A program made the translations under genes and the position numbers. 6,005 bases of DNA, from NCBI GenBank assembly GCA_007123065.1, contig SKSI01000012.1, forward strand, positions 1 to 6,005, in the 5' to 3' direction. A model generated the notes under the pieces. It saw only the letters and a list, made by a program, of their open reading frames with translations, made no database searches and was not told the origin of the DNA. Shown piece after piece: positions 1 to 5,900 of this stretch. This stretch comes from Bacteroidales bacterium. Lineage in GTDB: Bacteria; Bacteroidota; Bacteroidia; Bacteroidales; UBA7960. Each line of letters starts with the position of its first letter. Positions within the stretch are counted from its first letter, which is position 1.

Positions 1-111
1 AAGGCATTGAATGTCCAGTTCAGACCTGTAGAAGAGGCTGCAGAAAACACCTCCCTGTTTTTTGGGAAGTACCCGGTGTATTTGTCGCCAGACTTTAGAA
101 TGCCCTCTTAA
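1..111 (+). CDS. C-terminal end of an unidentified protein (5' truncated by the window)
   Basis: Frame 1 is open from the first base to a TAA at 109-111 and encodes 36 residues, ending in GKYPVYLSPDFRMPS. Nothing in this tail is diagnostic. The mix of hydrophobic and aromatic residues (LFFGKYPVYL) would fit the last beta-strand of a globular or extracellular domain, but that is only an impression and no family is assigned. The reading frame is consistent with a real gene end because it stops exactly where the intergenic 6-bp array begins; the stop codon shares two bases with the first repeat unit. The upstream part lies outside the window, so function cannot be judged. Confidence 0.6.
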   Translation, partial: KALNVQFRPVEEAAENTSLFFGKYPVYLSPDFRMPS

Positions 112-181
112 GGCTGAGGTTAAGATTGAGATTAAGATTGAGATTGAGATTGAGATTAAGATTAAGATTGAGATTAAGGCT
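110..181 (+). repeat. 6-bp tandem array, consensus RAGRTT, 12 units
   Basis: Reading from 110, the sequence divides into twelve consecutive hexamers: AAGGCT, GAGGTT, a run of eight units that are either AAGATT or GAGATT, GAGATT again, and AAGGCT. A further half unit (GAG) follows at 182-184. Units differ only by purine/purine or T/C transitions. The array overlaps the TAA of the preceding gene, and in that gene's frame each unit supplies another TAA or TGA. The same unit in reverse complement forms the ruvB-queG spacer (3574-3609) and appears twice at 5991-6002. There are no unique spacers, so it is a microsatellite-like array and not CRISPR. Confidence 0.95.
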
Positions 182-193
182 GAGCGTTAGCGA

Positions 194-221
194 AGTCCCG
201 AAAGCGAAGCGATTCGGGATT
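194..221. repeat. GC-rich inverted repeat (REP-like hairpin)
   Basis: TCCCGAA at 196-202 is the exact reverse complement of TTCGGGA at 213-219. A G-T pair (195/220) and an A-T pair (194/221) extend the stem to 9 bp around a 10-base loop, AGCGAAGCGA. The motif GCGAAG occurs before the stem (190-195) and in the loop (204-209). There is no T-run after the stem (TTAAGATTGGGGG follows), so a classical intrinsic terminator is unlikely. It resembles the small palindromic intergenic elements dispersed in many Bacteroidota genomes; that assignment is from general knowledge, not a comparison. It sits between a 6-bp array and an 8-bp array. Confidence 0.65.
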
Positions 222-234
222 AAGATTGGGGGTG

Positions 235-266
235 GTTGATTGGATGATTTGTTGAATCGTTGATTG
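235..266 (+). repeat. Degenerate 8-bp tandem array, consensus GTTGATTG, 4 units
   Basis: Four octamers lie head to tail: GTTGATTG, GATGATTT, GTTGAATC and GTTGATTG. They are the same family as the ten-unit array at 5818-5897, where GTTGATTT and GTTGAATT dominate. The last unit ends 33 bases before the ATG chosen for lnt and contains the in-frame TTG at 264, which argues against that TTG being the lnt start. The recurrence of this unit at both ends of the window indicates a dispersed family rather than local slippage alone. Confidence 0.75.
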
Positions 267-299
267 GAGAAATGGTTGTTATTGCATTATTTGCCTGTT

Positions 300-1910
300 A
301 TGAAATTTTTAAAAAGACATAAGCCCATCGCGTTCGCTTTGCTTACCGGCTTGCTGCTGGCGCTGAGCTGGCCGGCGCGTGGTTTCCCCCTCATTGTTTT
401 TTTTGCTTTCATTCCGTTGTTCTTTCTGGAAGAACATTTCTATCGCAATCGTCGGGAAAAGGGAAGCATTCAGTTCTTTTTGCATACCTGGTTTGCTTTT
501 TTTGTTTTCAACCTTTTAACAACCTGGTGGATCATGTTTGCCACTTTTCCCGGAATGGTTGTGGCGGTTGTTTTGAATGCGATCTTTATGGCTATCCCCT
601 GGTGGTTGATGCATTTGAGCAGGCAGATATTGCCCGGCAAGCAGGGGCCTTTGTCAATATTGTTTTTGTGGCTGAGTTTTGAGTTTTTGCACGCCAGATG
701 GGAGCTGAGCTGGAGTTGGCTGGATTTGGGCAATGTTTTTGCCACGTGGCCTGCCTGGATTCAATGGTATGAAATAACCGGTACTGCCGGTGGCAGTTTG
801 TGGGTGCTTGGTGTAAATCTGCTTCTGTTCTTTGCTTTTTTTAAGTTTTTCTATTTTGGATATTTTGATAAAAAAGCGCGTGCAAGTGCTGTGCTGGCCA
901 TAATCCTGTTCGTTTTGCCGGCAGGGATATCCTTTAATATGTGGCTTAACTATGAAGAGGGTTTTGACCCGGTTCATATTGTTGTGATTCAGCCGTCAGA
1001 GGATCCTTATGAACCCCCGGCTACACAAAAAGAGATCAGCAGAAGGGTAGACAGGATGATTGACCTTGCAGATCAGAAAATATTGCCCGAAACCCGTTTT
1101 GTGATCGCACCGGAGGTTTCTAACCCTGCCGGTATATGGATGCATGAAGAGGAATACAATTATACAGTCAGACGCCTGCGTCGGCATATTAACGATAATC
1201 CGGGCATTGCTTGGGTAATGGGAACTTTTGTATACCAGCTTTTTGATCCATTTGAAGAAAAACCTGCGGAAGCCCGCCTTCTGAACCATACCGGAAAGTA
1301 TTATGTAAGTTATAATTCCATTGTTCTGATTGAAGAGGGACAACCCCTGAGTTATTACCACAAGTCGAAGCTGGTGCCCGGCATTGAGCGAATGCCATAT
1401 TTTAACTACCTGAAGCCTCTGGGAAGACTGGTAGATCGTTTCGGTGGTATTTCCGGCAGTCTCGGCAGACAAGAGGAGCGCGCGCTGTTTGAAACAGCTG
1501 CGGGTGTACCCCTTGCACCCGTAGTTTGCTATGAGTCCATTTATGGAGAATACCTGACCGACTTTTATAAAAAAGGTGCCGGATTGCTTGCCATTGTAAC
1601 AAATGATGGCTGGTGGCGTGACACACCCGGATATCGGCAACATCAGCAATATGCGCGGCTCAGGGCTATTGAAGCACGAAGAAGTGTTGCCAGATCGGCA
1701 AGTACCGGCATCTCCTCTTTTATCAATCAGAGGGGAGCGGTTATCAAGACTACAAACTGGTGGCAGGCTGAAGCCATATCCGCCCACCTGAACGTCAATC
1801 AGGAGATCACTTTTTTTACCGCTACCGGCAATTTTCTTGGTAAACTTTCACTTTTCCTGGTTGTTTTGCTGCTTTTCTATATGGTCTCACAAAAATTGAT
1901 CAGAAAATAA
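300..1910 (+). CDS. lnt: Apolipoprotein N-acyltransferase (Lnt)
   Basis: Lnt transfers an acyl chain from a phospholipid to the free amino group of the N-terminal diacylglyceryl-cysteine of lipoproteins, the last maturation step in the inner membrane. From the ATG at 300 it has 536 residues, near the family norm of about 510-540. About seven hydrophobic segments fill residues 9-217, then a carbon-nitrogen hydrolase (nitrilase-fold) domain spans about 226-500, and a last membrane helix lies at about 512-532. The catalytic triad is visible: Glu272 (VIAPEVS), Lys355 (YYHKSKLVP) and Cys410 (VCYES). Glu363 follows in GIERMPY, a Bacteroidota-like variant of the usual PFGE. The frame stays open to a TTG at 264, but that codon lies in an 8-bp repeat unit and adds only 12 residues, so the ATG is preferred. 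It is probably monocistronic, as no terminator hairpin is clear and a separate promoter precedes the next gene. Confidence 0.95.
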   Translation: MKFLKRHKPIAFALLTGLLLALSWPARGFPLIVFFAFIPLFFLEEHFYRNRREKGSIQFFLHTWFAFFVFNLLTTWWIMFATFPGMVVAVVLNAIFMAIPWWLMHLSRQILPGKQGPLSILFLWLSFEFLHARWELSWSWLDLGNVFATWPAWIQWYEITGTAGGSLWVLGVNLLLFFAFFKFFYFGYFDKKARASAVLAIILFVLPAGISFNMWLNYEEGFDPVHIVVIQPSEDPYEPPATQKEISRRVDRMIDLADQKILPETRFVIAPEVSNPAGIWMHEEEYNYTVRRLRRHINDNPGIAWVMGTFVYQLFDPFEEKPAEARLLNHTGKYYVSYNSIVLIEEGQPLSYYHKSKLVPGIERMPYFNYLKPLGRLVDRFGGISGSLGRQEERALFETAAGVPLAPVVCYESIYGEYLTDFYKKGAGLLAIVTNDGWWRDTPGYRQHQQYARLRAIEARRSVARSASTGISSFINQRGAVIKTTNWWQAEAISAHLNVNQEITFFTATGNFLGKLSLFLVVLLLFYMVSQKLIRK

Positions 1911-1937
1911 TTTTTTCATACTTTTTATTCTAACCAT

Positions 1938-1971
1938 TCGTTTTTCAGAATAGAACGGTCGTTTTTAAACG
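1938..1971. promoter_or_regulatory. Candidate TetR-type operator upstream of the regulator
   Basis: TCGTTTTT occurs twice, at 1938-1945 and 1959-1966, exactly 21 bp apart, which is two helical turns. The second copy lies within overlapping small palindromes: AACG-GT-CGTT (1954-1963) and CGTTT-TT-AAACG (1960-1971). A further inverted half site, AAAAACG, is at 1985-1991, next to the -7 box. TetR-family proteins commonly bind such palindromes before their own gene, so autoregulation is inferred. The region is AT-rich and some of these matches could be chance. Confidence 0.35.
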
Positions 1972-1992
1972 CAGTTTAAAACAAAAAAACGT

Positions 1993-2000
1993 TATCTTTA
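1993..2000 (+). promoter_or_regulatory. Probable -7 box for the TetR-family gene
   Basis: TATCTTTA matches seven of eight positions of the Bacteroidota -7 consensus TAnnTTTG. It would place the transcript start near 2006, leaving a short A-rich leader (GATTGGAAAA) before the ATG at 2021, with no Shine-Dalgarno, as usual in this phylum. No good -33 TTTG is seen at the normal spacing, so this is moderate evidence. Confidence 0.45.
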
Positions 2001-2020
2001 CATCTTAAAAGATTGGAAAA

Positions 2021-2632
2021 ATGACAAGAAGCAGAAATACAGAACAAAAGATCTTCGATGCAGCTACCGAGCTGTTTCTGGAGAAAGGGGTTGACCGCAC
2101 CAGTGTCCGTGAAATTGCCACCAAGGCGGGTATCAATCTGGCCCTGATGAACTACTACTTCCGATCAAAGGAAAATCTGTTCAATGCTATTTTTTCCTCT
2201 TTGGTCAAAAAGAATTCTGAAGAGCTGATCCGTATACTGGACAGCGATCTGAGTCTGGAAGAGAAGATCAGACAGTACGTGGAAGTTTATATTGATATGC
2301 TTTCGGAAAACCCGTTGTTGGTTTCTTTTGTTATGGCAATACTGCATCGCAGCCGTGAGCGCATTACGGAGATGAAAGCCATTAGCAACCTTTATGCTAC
2401 CGAAAAATTTACCCAGCAGGTGCTCGAAGAAGGCAAAAAGGGTAACATTAACAGAACCGACCCTTCCCAGCTGTTTGTCGATATGCTCTCGCTAATCGCC
2501 TTTCCTTTTGCCATCAAAATGCTGGTGATCGATAAAAACAATTTCAGCAACAAAGATTTTGCGGATTTTATTCTGGAACGCAAGAAACGTATCCCGGATA
2601 TGCTTATAGAGATGCTGCGCAAGAAGTCCTGA
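2021..2632 (+). CDS. TetR/AcrR-family transcriptional regulator
   Basis: This is a 203-residue protein of typical TetR size, a dimeric DNA-binding repressor that releases DNA when a small ligand binds its C-terminal domain. The N-terminal domain is clear: helix 1 at about 7-22 (EQKIFDAATELFLEKG), and the helix-turn-helix at about 27-47 with TSVREIATKAG followed by LMNYYFRSKENLF, the classic family signature. Residues 60-203 form the variable all-helical ligand and dimerisation domain, from which no ligand can be read. The start is fixed by the A-rich leader and the -7 box just upstream. The 3' end overlaps the end of queG by 29 bp on the opposite strand. No efflux pump or fatty-acid gene lies beside it, so its targets besides itself are unknown. 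Confidence 0.93.
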   Translation: MTRSRNTEQKIFDAATELFLEKGVDRTSVREIATKAGINLALMNYYFRSKENLFNAIFSSLVKKNSEELIRILDSDLSLEEKIRQYVEVYIDMLSENPLLVSFVMAILHRSRERITEMKAISNLYATEKFTQQVLEEGKKGNINRTDPSQLFVDMLSLIAFPFAIKMLVIDKNNFSNKDFADFILERKKRIPDMLIEMLRKKS

Positions 2633-3557
2633 TATTGTCCATCAGTTTTTCATAACTTACCCTGGCAATCGGCGATCTGGTCTTTTTAAAGTATTTGTTG
2701 TAATCTCCTTTTGACATCATCTCCCATTTTTTTCTGTTCCAGTTCGTTATAGGATATAATGGCTGTAACGCCGTTTCATCGTGTGGCTTTGGGTTGTTGT
2801 TGTGCGGACAGACCTCCTGACAGATATCGCATCCAAAGATCCAACCATTGCATTTGCCGCGATAGGAATCCGGAATATTGTTTTTGTGTTCTATGGTAAG
2901 GTAAGAGATGCATTTTTCAGCGTTTAAAACTCCCGGAGCAATAATGGCGTTGGTCGGACAGGCATCCATGCATTTTGTACATTTGCCGCAAAGGTCTTTT
3001 GTGAAAGGAAAATCGGGCTCAAGCACTATGTTTGTAATCAATTCACCCAAAAAGTAAAAACTTCCTTTTCGTGGCAGTAAGAGGCAGGTGTTCTTTCCAT
3101 AATTCCCAAGACCGGCCATTTGTGCCCAGTTGCGTTCCAGAACTGGGGCCGAATCACAAAACACTCTGAAAGTATGCGGACCATAAGCTTCTGTCAGATA
3201 GTCTGCCAGACGGTTAAGCTTCTGCTTAACCAGGTAATGGTAATCTTTTCCAAATGCGTAACGGGAGATCTTGTAATAAGCTTCCGGGTTCGGGTGCGCA
3301 GCAGGATAATAATTCTGAGCTACAACAACGACCGATTGAGCTCCGGGAACCAGTTCACGCGGATCGAGCCGTTTCTCAAAATGGTTCTCCATATAACCCA
3401 TTTCCGCATGATAACCTTTGTTTAACCATTCGGATAAACCGGCTCTTTGATCAACCAGGGCTGTTGCTCTGGCCACACCACAGGCATCAAAGCCCAGCTC
3501 TGCAGCTTTTTCTTTTAATTTGCTGGTCAAATCTTGGCTATCTTTAAAGAGAGTCAT
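2604..3557 (-). CDS. queG: Epoxyqueuosine reductase (QueG)
   Basis: QueG is a cytosolic cobalamin and iron-sulphur enzyme that reduces epoxyqueuosine to queuosine in the wobble base of GUN-anticodon tRNAs. The protein has 317 residues and is the short form, lacking the C-terminal HEAT-like extension of the roughly 380-residue E. coli and Bacillus proteins. The N-terminal cobalamin-binding region includes the conserved CDSAPVLERNWAQ with Asp135, matching the proposed proton donor of the family. Residues GLGNYGKNT (149-157) are also typical. Two 4Fe-4S motifs follow: Cys190/193/196/200 (CGKCTKCMDACP) and Cys243/246/250 (CDICQEVCPHN), with an extra Cys216 in CISYLTIE. It lies 50 nt downstream of ruvB on the same strand, most likely as the second gene of one operon. 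Its 3' end overlaps the tetR-type gene by 29 bp. Confidence 0.95.
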   Translation of the reverse strand: MTLFKDSQDLTSKLKEKAAELGFDACGVARATALVDQRAGLSEWLNKGYHAEMGYMENHFEKRLDPRELVPGAQSVVVVAQNYYPAAHPNPEAYYKISRYAFGKDYHYLVKQKLNRLADYLTEAYGPHTFRVFCDSAPVLERNWAQMAGLGNYGKNTCLLLPRKGSFYFLGELITNIVLEPDFPFTKDLCGKCTKCMDACPTNAIIAPGVLNAEKCISYLTIEHKNNIPDSYRGKCNGWIFGCDICQEVCPHNNNPKPHDETALQPLYPITNWNRKKWEMMSKGDYNKYFKKTRSPIARVSYEKLMDNIRTSCAASL

Positions 3558-3573
3558 GCAGTCTCAACGATGG

Positions 3574-3609
3574 AATCTTAATCTCAACCTCAACCTCAAC
3601 CTCAATCTT
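3574..3609 (-). repeat. 6-bp tandem array in the ruvB-queG spacer, 6 units
   Basis: On the plus strand six hexamers run AATCTT, AATCTC, three times AACCTC, then AATCTT. In reverse complement these are RAGRTT units, the same family as at 110-181. The array overlaps the ruvB TAA stop (3608-3610), and in ruvB's frame every unit adds a TAA or TGA. It takes up 34 of the 50 nt between the two genes; without it only 16 nt would remain, so it looks inserted into an otherwise tight operon spacer. Confidence 0.95.
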
Positions 3610-4633
3610 AATCAAACAACGTATTCTGTCCGGCGCTTTTTACCCGTCCGAGATGCTTAAAGGCGATTTCGGTCGCTTCACGGCCTCTCGGTGTTCGCAT
3701 AATGTAGCCTTCCTGGATGAGGTATGGCTCGTATACCTCTTCAATGGTTCCGGCGTCTTCTCCCACGGAAGTGGCTACATTGGTGAGACCAACTGGACCG
3801 CCTTTAAACTTATCAATGATGGTTGAAAGGATTTTGTTGTCCATTTCATCCAGTCCGTGTTTGTCAACATTCAGCGCTTCCAGTCCGTATGCTGCGATAT
3901 CCATATCAATATTGCCGTTGCCCTTTACCTGTGCAAAATCGCGCACCCTTCGCAGCAAAGCGTTTGCGATACGGGGTGTTCCGCGACTTCTCCGGGCGAT
4001 CTCCTGCGCTGCTTCATCACTAATGCTCACTTTCAGAATTCCTGCCGACCGCTTGATAATCTTTAACAGCAGCGCAGCATCGTAATAATTCAGACGTGCA
4101 TTGATCCCGAAGCGAGCACGCAGAGGTGATGTCAGTAGCCCTGAACGGGTTGTTGCGCCAATTAGGGTAAAAGGATTAAGTGTAAGCTGAATGCTGCGGG
4201 CATTCGGACCTGTTTCGATCATGATGTCGATCCGGAAATCCTCCATGGCGGAATAGAGGTATTCTTCTACGACCGGGCTTAACCGGTGTATCTCATCAAT
4301 AAACAGCACATCGCTCGGTTCCAGTCCTGTAAGGAGGCCGGCCAGATCGCCGGGCTTGTCTAAAACCGGTCCGGAGGTGACTTTAATACCTACCCCCATC
4401 TCATTGGCAATGATGTGTGCTAGCGTTGTTTTTCCCAATCCGGGCGGGCCGTGTAAAAGGACGTGGTCAAGGGCTTCCTGGCGCTGACTGGCAGCGCGAA
4501 CAAAAACCTTCAGGTTCTCCACAACCTTATATTGTCCGGTGAAACTTGCAAAGGCATCCGGACGCAAAGTCTGTTCAAAAAGACGTTCTTCCTTGCTGAG
4601 CTTGCCAGGGGAAGGATCAAGGTTCTCGTTCAT
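3608..4633 (-). CDS. ruvB: Holliday junction branch-migration DNA helicase RuvB
   Basis: RuvB is the hexameric AAA+ motor that, guided by RuvA, drives branch migration of Holliday junctions before RuvC cuts them. The 341-residue length is normal for the family. The N-terminal LRPDAFASFTGQ (23-34) is typical. Walker A is GPPGLGKTT with Lys68, Walker B is LFIDEIH with Asp113/Glu114, sensor 1 is GATTRSG (159-165), the arginine finger is Arg174 in LRARFG, and sensor 2 is Arg221 in RGTPRIAN. The winged-helix DNA-binding domain covers about 260-330 and contains GPVGLTNVA and YIMRTPRGREAT. All catalytic residues are present. ruvA and ruvC are not in the window, as is common in Bacteroidota. It is probably transcribed together with queG from a promoter at about 4660. 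Its stop codon lies in a 6-bp array. Confidence 0.97.
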   Translation of the reverse strand: MNENLDPSPGKLSKEERLFEQTLRPDAFASFTGQYKVVENLKVFVRAASQRQEALDHVLLHGPPGLGKTTLAHIIANEMGVGIKVTSGPVLDKPGDLAGLLTGLEPSDVLFIDEIHRLSPVVEEYLYSAMEDFRIDIMIETGPNARSIQLTLNPFTLIGATTRSGLLTSPLRARFGINARLNYYDAALLLKIIKRSAGILKVSISDEAAQEIARRSRGTPRIANALLRRVRDFAQVKGNGNIDMDIAAYGLEALNVDKHGLDEMDNKILSTIIDKFKGGPVGLTNVATSVGEDAGTIEEVYEPYLIQEGYIMRTPRGREATEIAFKHLGRVKSAGQNTLFD

Positions 4634-4661
4634 CGGCAGAAAGATTGGTTGATCACGACAA

Positions 4662-4669
4662 CAAAGTTA
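4662..4669 (-). promoter_or_regulatory. Probable -7 box for ruvB-queG
   Basis: The reverse complement reads TAACTTTG, a perfect match to the Bacteroidota -7 consensus TAnnTTTG. The expected start of transcription is about 22 nt before the ruvB ATG, a usual short leader. The best -33 candidate upstream (TTTA) is at somewhat short spacing, so the upstream half is not confirmed. Confidence 0.5.
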
Positions 4670-4684
4670 AGGAATTAATTTGTG

Positions 4685-4692
4685 TAAATTTG
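4685..4692 (+). promoter_or_regulatory. Possible -7 box for the LuxE-like gene
   Basis: TAAATTTG matches TAnnTTTG fully on the plus strand and lies only 15 bp from the ruvB -7 box facing the other way. If used, the LuxE-like mRNA would have a leader of about 125 nt containing the inverted repeat at 4759-4785. No TTTG is seen at the -33 distance and the region is AT-rich, so chance is a real alternative. Confidence 0.3.
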
Positions 4693-4758
4693 TGAAACAA
4701 TTTGAGTCATTTGCGGATAACCCTTTAAAACGCTTAACACCACTCAACGTGCAGATAA

Positions 4759-4785
4759 GGCATGCTTTTTCTCAACTGGCATGCC
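4759..4785. promoter_or_regulatory. Inverted repeat GGCATGC/GCATGCC upstream of the LuxE-like gene
   Basis: GGCATGC at 4759-4765 is the exact reverse complement of GCATGCC at 4779-4785, with a 13-base T-rich loop. Because GCATGC is itself a palindrome, the two copies are also direct repeats 19-20 bp apart, about two helical turns, as expected of a paired operator. The end is 38 nt before the ATG of the LuxE-like gene. It could be a protein-binding site or an RNA hairpin in the leader; a T-run lies in the loop and not after the stem, so it is not a standard terminator. Confidence 0.4.
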
Positions 4786-4823
4786 CTGTCTCAATAAGCA
4801 ATACGTAAACCAGATACAAACAG

Positions 4824-5822
4824 ATGAACACAAAAACGGGAAAAATTCTTGAGGAGCGTATCTTTTCTGTTTCGGAGGAAGAGGCTTTTGAAACGCTGGC
4901 ACTCGATGTGTTTCGTTTTCAGCATGGTGGTTGTTCCGTTTACCGGAGGTTTTGCGATGCGCTTGATGTGGATGTGAATGCAGTGCAAACGATAAAGGAT
5001 ATCCCCTTTCTTCCTGTTGAACTGTTTAAAAAGCATCGGATCGTTTCTTTCCCGGGTGATGAAGCGGTGGCTTTCTCAAGTTCCGGTACCACGGGCAGCA
5101 TGCCTTCGCGACATTATATTTACGACCTGGGAATTTATGAAAAAAGCTTTCTGCAAAGTTTTCGCCTGTTTTATGGAAATCCAGCGGATTATTGCATTCT
5201 GGCTTTGCTACCGGCTTATCTTGAGCGCAAAGGCTCCTCACTCGTTTATATGGCGGATCGTCTGATTCAGGCTTCTGACCATCCTTTGAGTGGGTTTTAT
5301 CTTGATGAGTTGGACAAGTTATCTGCAAATTTGGAACATTTGATGGCTGAAGGACAAAAAGTGTTGCTGCTGGGGGTCAGTTTTGCATTGCTGGACCTGG
5401 CTGAACAACATCCAATGACATTGAGGAACACCATCATTATGGAAACCGGCGGGATGAAGGGCCGGCGTCGTGAAATGATCCGTGCAGAGTTGCATCAAGT
5501 GTTGTGTGACGCTTTTGATCAGAAGGCTATCCATTCGGAATATGGTATGACGGAATTGCTGTCGCAAGCATATTCAACAGGAGATGGCTTATTCGTTACT
5601 CCTCCCTGGATGCGTATACTGATCCGTGAAAGCAATGACCCGCTTGCGTACCTTGCTGTGGGCCGCACCGGCGGGGTCAATATCGTGGATCTTGCAAACC
5701 TCTATTCTTGCAGTTTCATCGCGACACAGGATCTTGGCAGGCTGCACCCCGACGGTGCCTTTGAGGTGTTGGGTCGCTTTGACAACAGCGATGTGCGGGG
5801 CTGTAATTTGATGATTGGTTGA
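4824..5822 (+). CDS. LuxE-like acyl-protein synthetase / acyl-adenylating enzyme
   Basis: The 332-residue protein resembles the LuxE family, ATP-dependent enzymes related to the N-terminal part of acyl/aryl-CoA ligases. Motifs in order: FSSSGTTGSMPSRH (84-97), the nucleotide-binding loop of adenylating enzymes but without the usual PK; PAYLERKGSSLVYM (130-143); METGGMKGRRRE (206-217); SEYGMTEL (238-245), the YGxTE adenylate motif; TQDLGRL (301-307); and GRFDNSDVRGC (317-327). The roughly 110-residue C-terminal domain of CoA ligases, with its catalytic lysine, is absent. Cys327, six residues from the end, sits where LuxE carries its acyl-accepting cysteine. The substrate is unknown, and no luxC or luxD reductase/transferase genes are in view. 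It could instead feed an acyl group to a carrier for lipid or polysaccharide synthesis. It is divergent from ruvB and its stop codon merges into an 8-bp array. Confidence 0.8.
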   Translation: MNTKTGKILEERIFSVSEEEAFETLALDVFRFQHGGCSVYRRFCDALDVDVNAVQTIKDIPFLPVELFKKHRIVSFPGDEAVAFSSSGTTGSMPSRHYIYDLGIYEKSFLQSFRLFYGNPADYCILALLPAYLERKGSSLVYMADRLIQASDHPLSGFYLDELDKLSANLEHLMAEGQKVLLLGVSFALLDLAEQHPMTLRNTIIMETGGMKGRRREMIRAELHQVLCDAFDQKAIHSEYGMTELLSQAYSTGDGLFVTPPWMRILIRESNDPLAYLAVGRTGGVNIVDLANLYSCSFIATQDLGRLHPDGAFEVLGRFDNSDVRGCNLMIG

Positions 5823-5897
5823 ATTGTTGATTTGTTGATTTGTTGATTTGTTGATTTGTTGAATTGTTGATTTGTTGAATTGTTTAATCGTTGAATC
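5818..5897 (+). repeat. 8-bp tandem array, consensus GTTGAWTT, 10 units
   Basis: Ten head-to-tail octamers begin at 5818: GTTGAATT, four times GTTGATTT, GTTGAATT, GTTGATTT, GTTGAATT, GTTTAATC and GTTGAATC. Variation is mostly at the sixth and last bases and the final two units are the most degenerate. The TGA stop of the LuxE-like gene (5820-5822) lies in the first unit. With a period of 8, TGA appears in all three plus-strand frames. The family is shared with 235-266. Confidence 0.95.
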
Positions 5898-5900
5898 TTA

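Noticed and set aside
194..221. Intrinsic terminator of the partial upstream gene
   Set aside because: The stem has a 10-base loop and no T-run follows on the plus strand. It starts over 80 bases past the stop codon, after a repeat array.
264..299. Twelve-codon N-terminal extension of lnt from a TTG
   Set aside because: The TTG is part of an 8-bp repeat unit, there is no other start signal, and the ATG at 300 gives a normal Lnt N-terminus (basic residues, then the first membrane helix).
996..1787. A 263-codon open frame on the minus strand inside lnt
   Set aside because: It lies wholly opposite well-supported lnt codons, including all three catalytic residues, and its translation shows no recognisable domain. 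It is best explained as a shadow of the coding frame.
4641..4652. Small copy of the repeat families in the ruvB leader (AAGATTGGTTGA)
   Set aside because: It matches one 6-bp unit and part of one 8-bp unit, but it is a single short stretch that could be chance.
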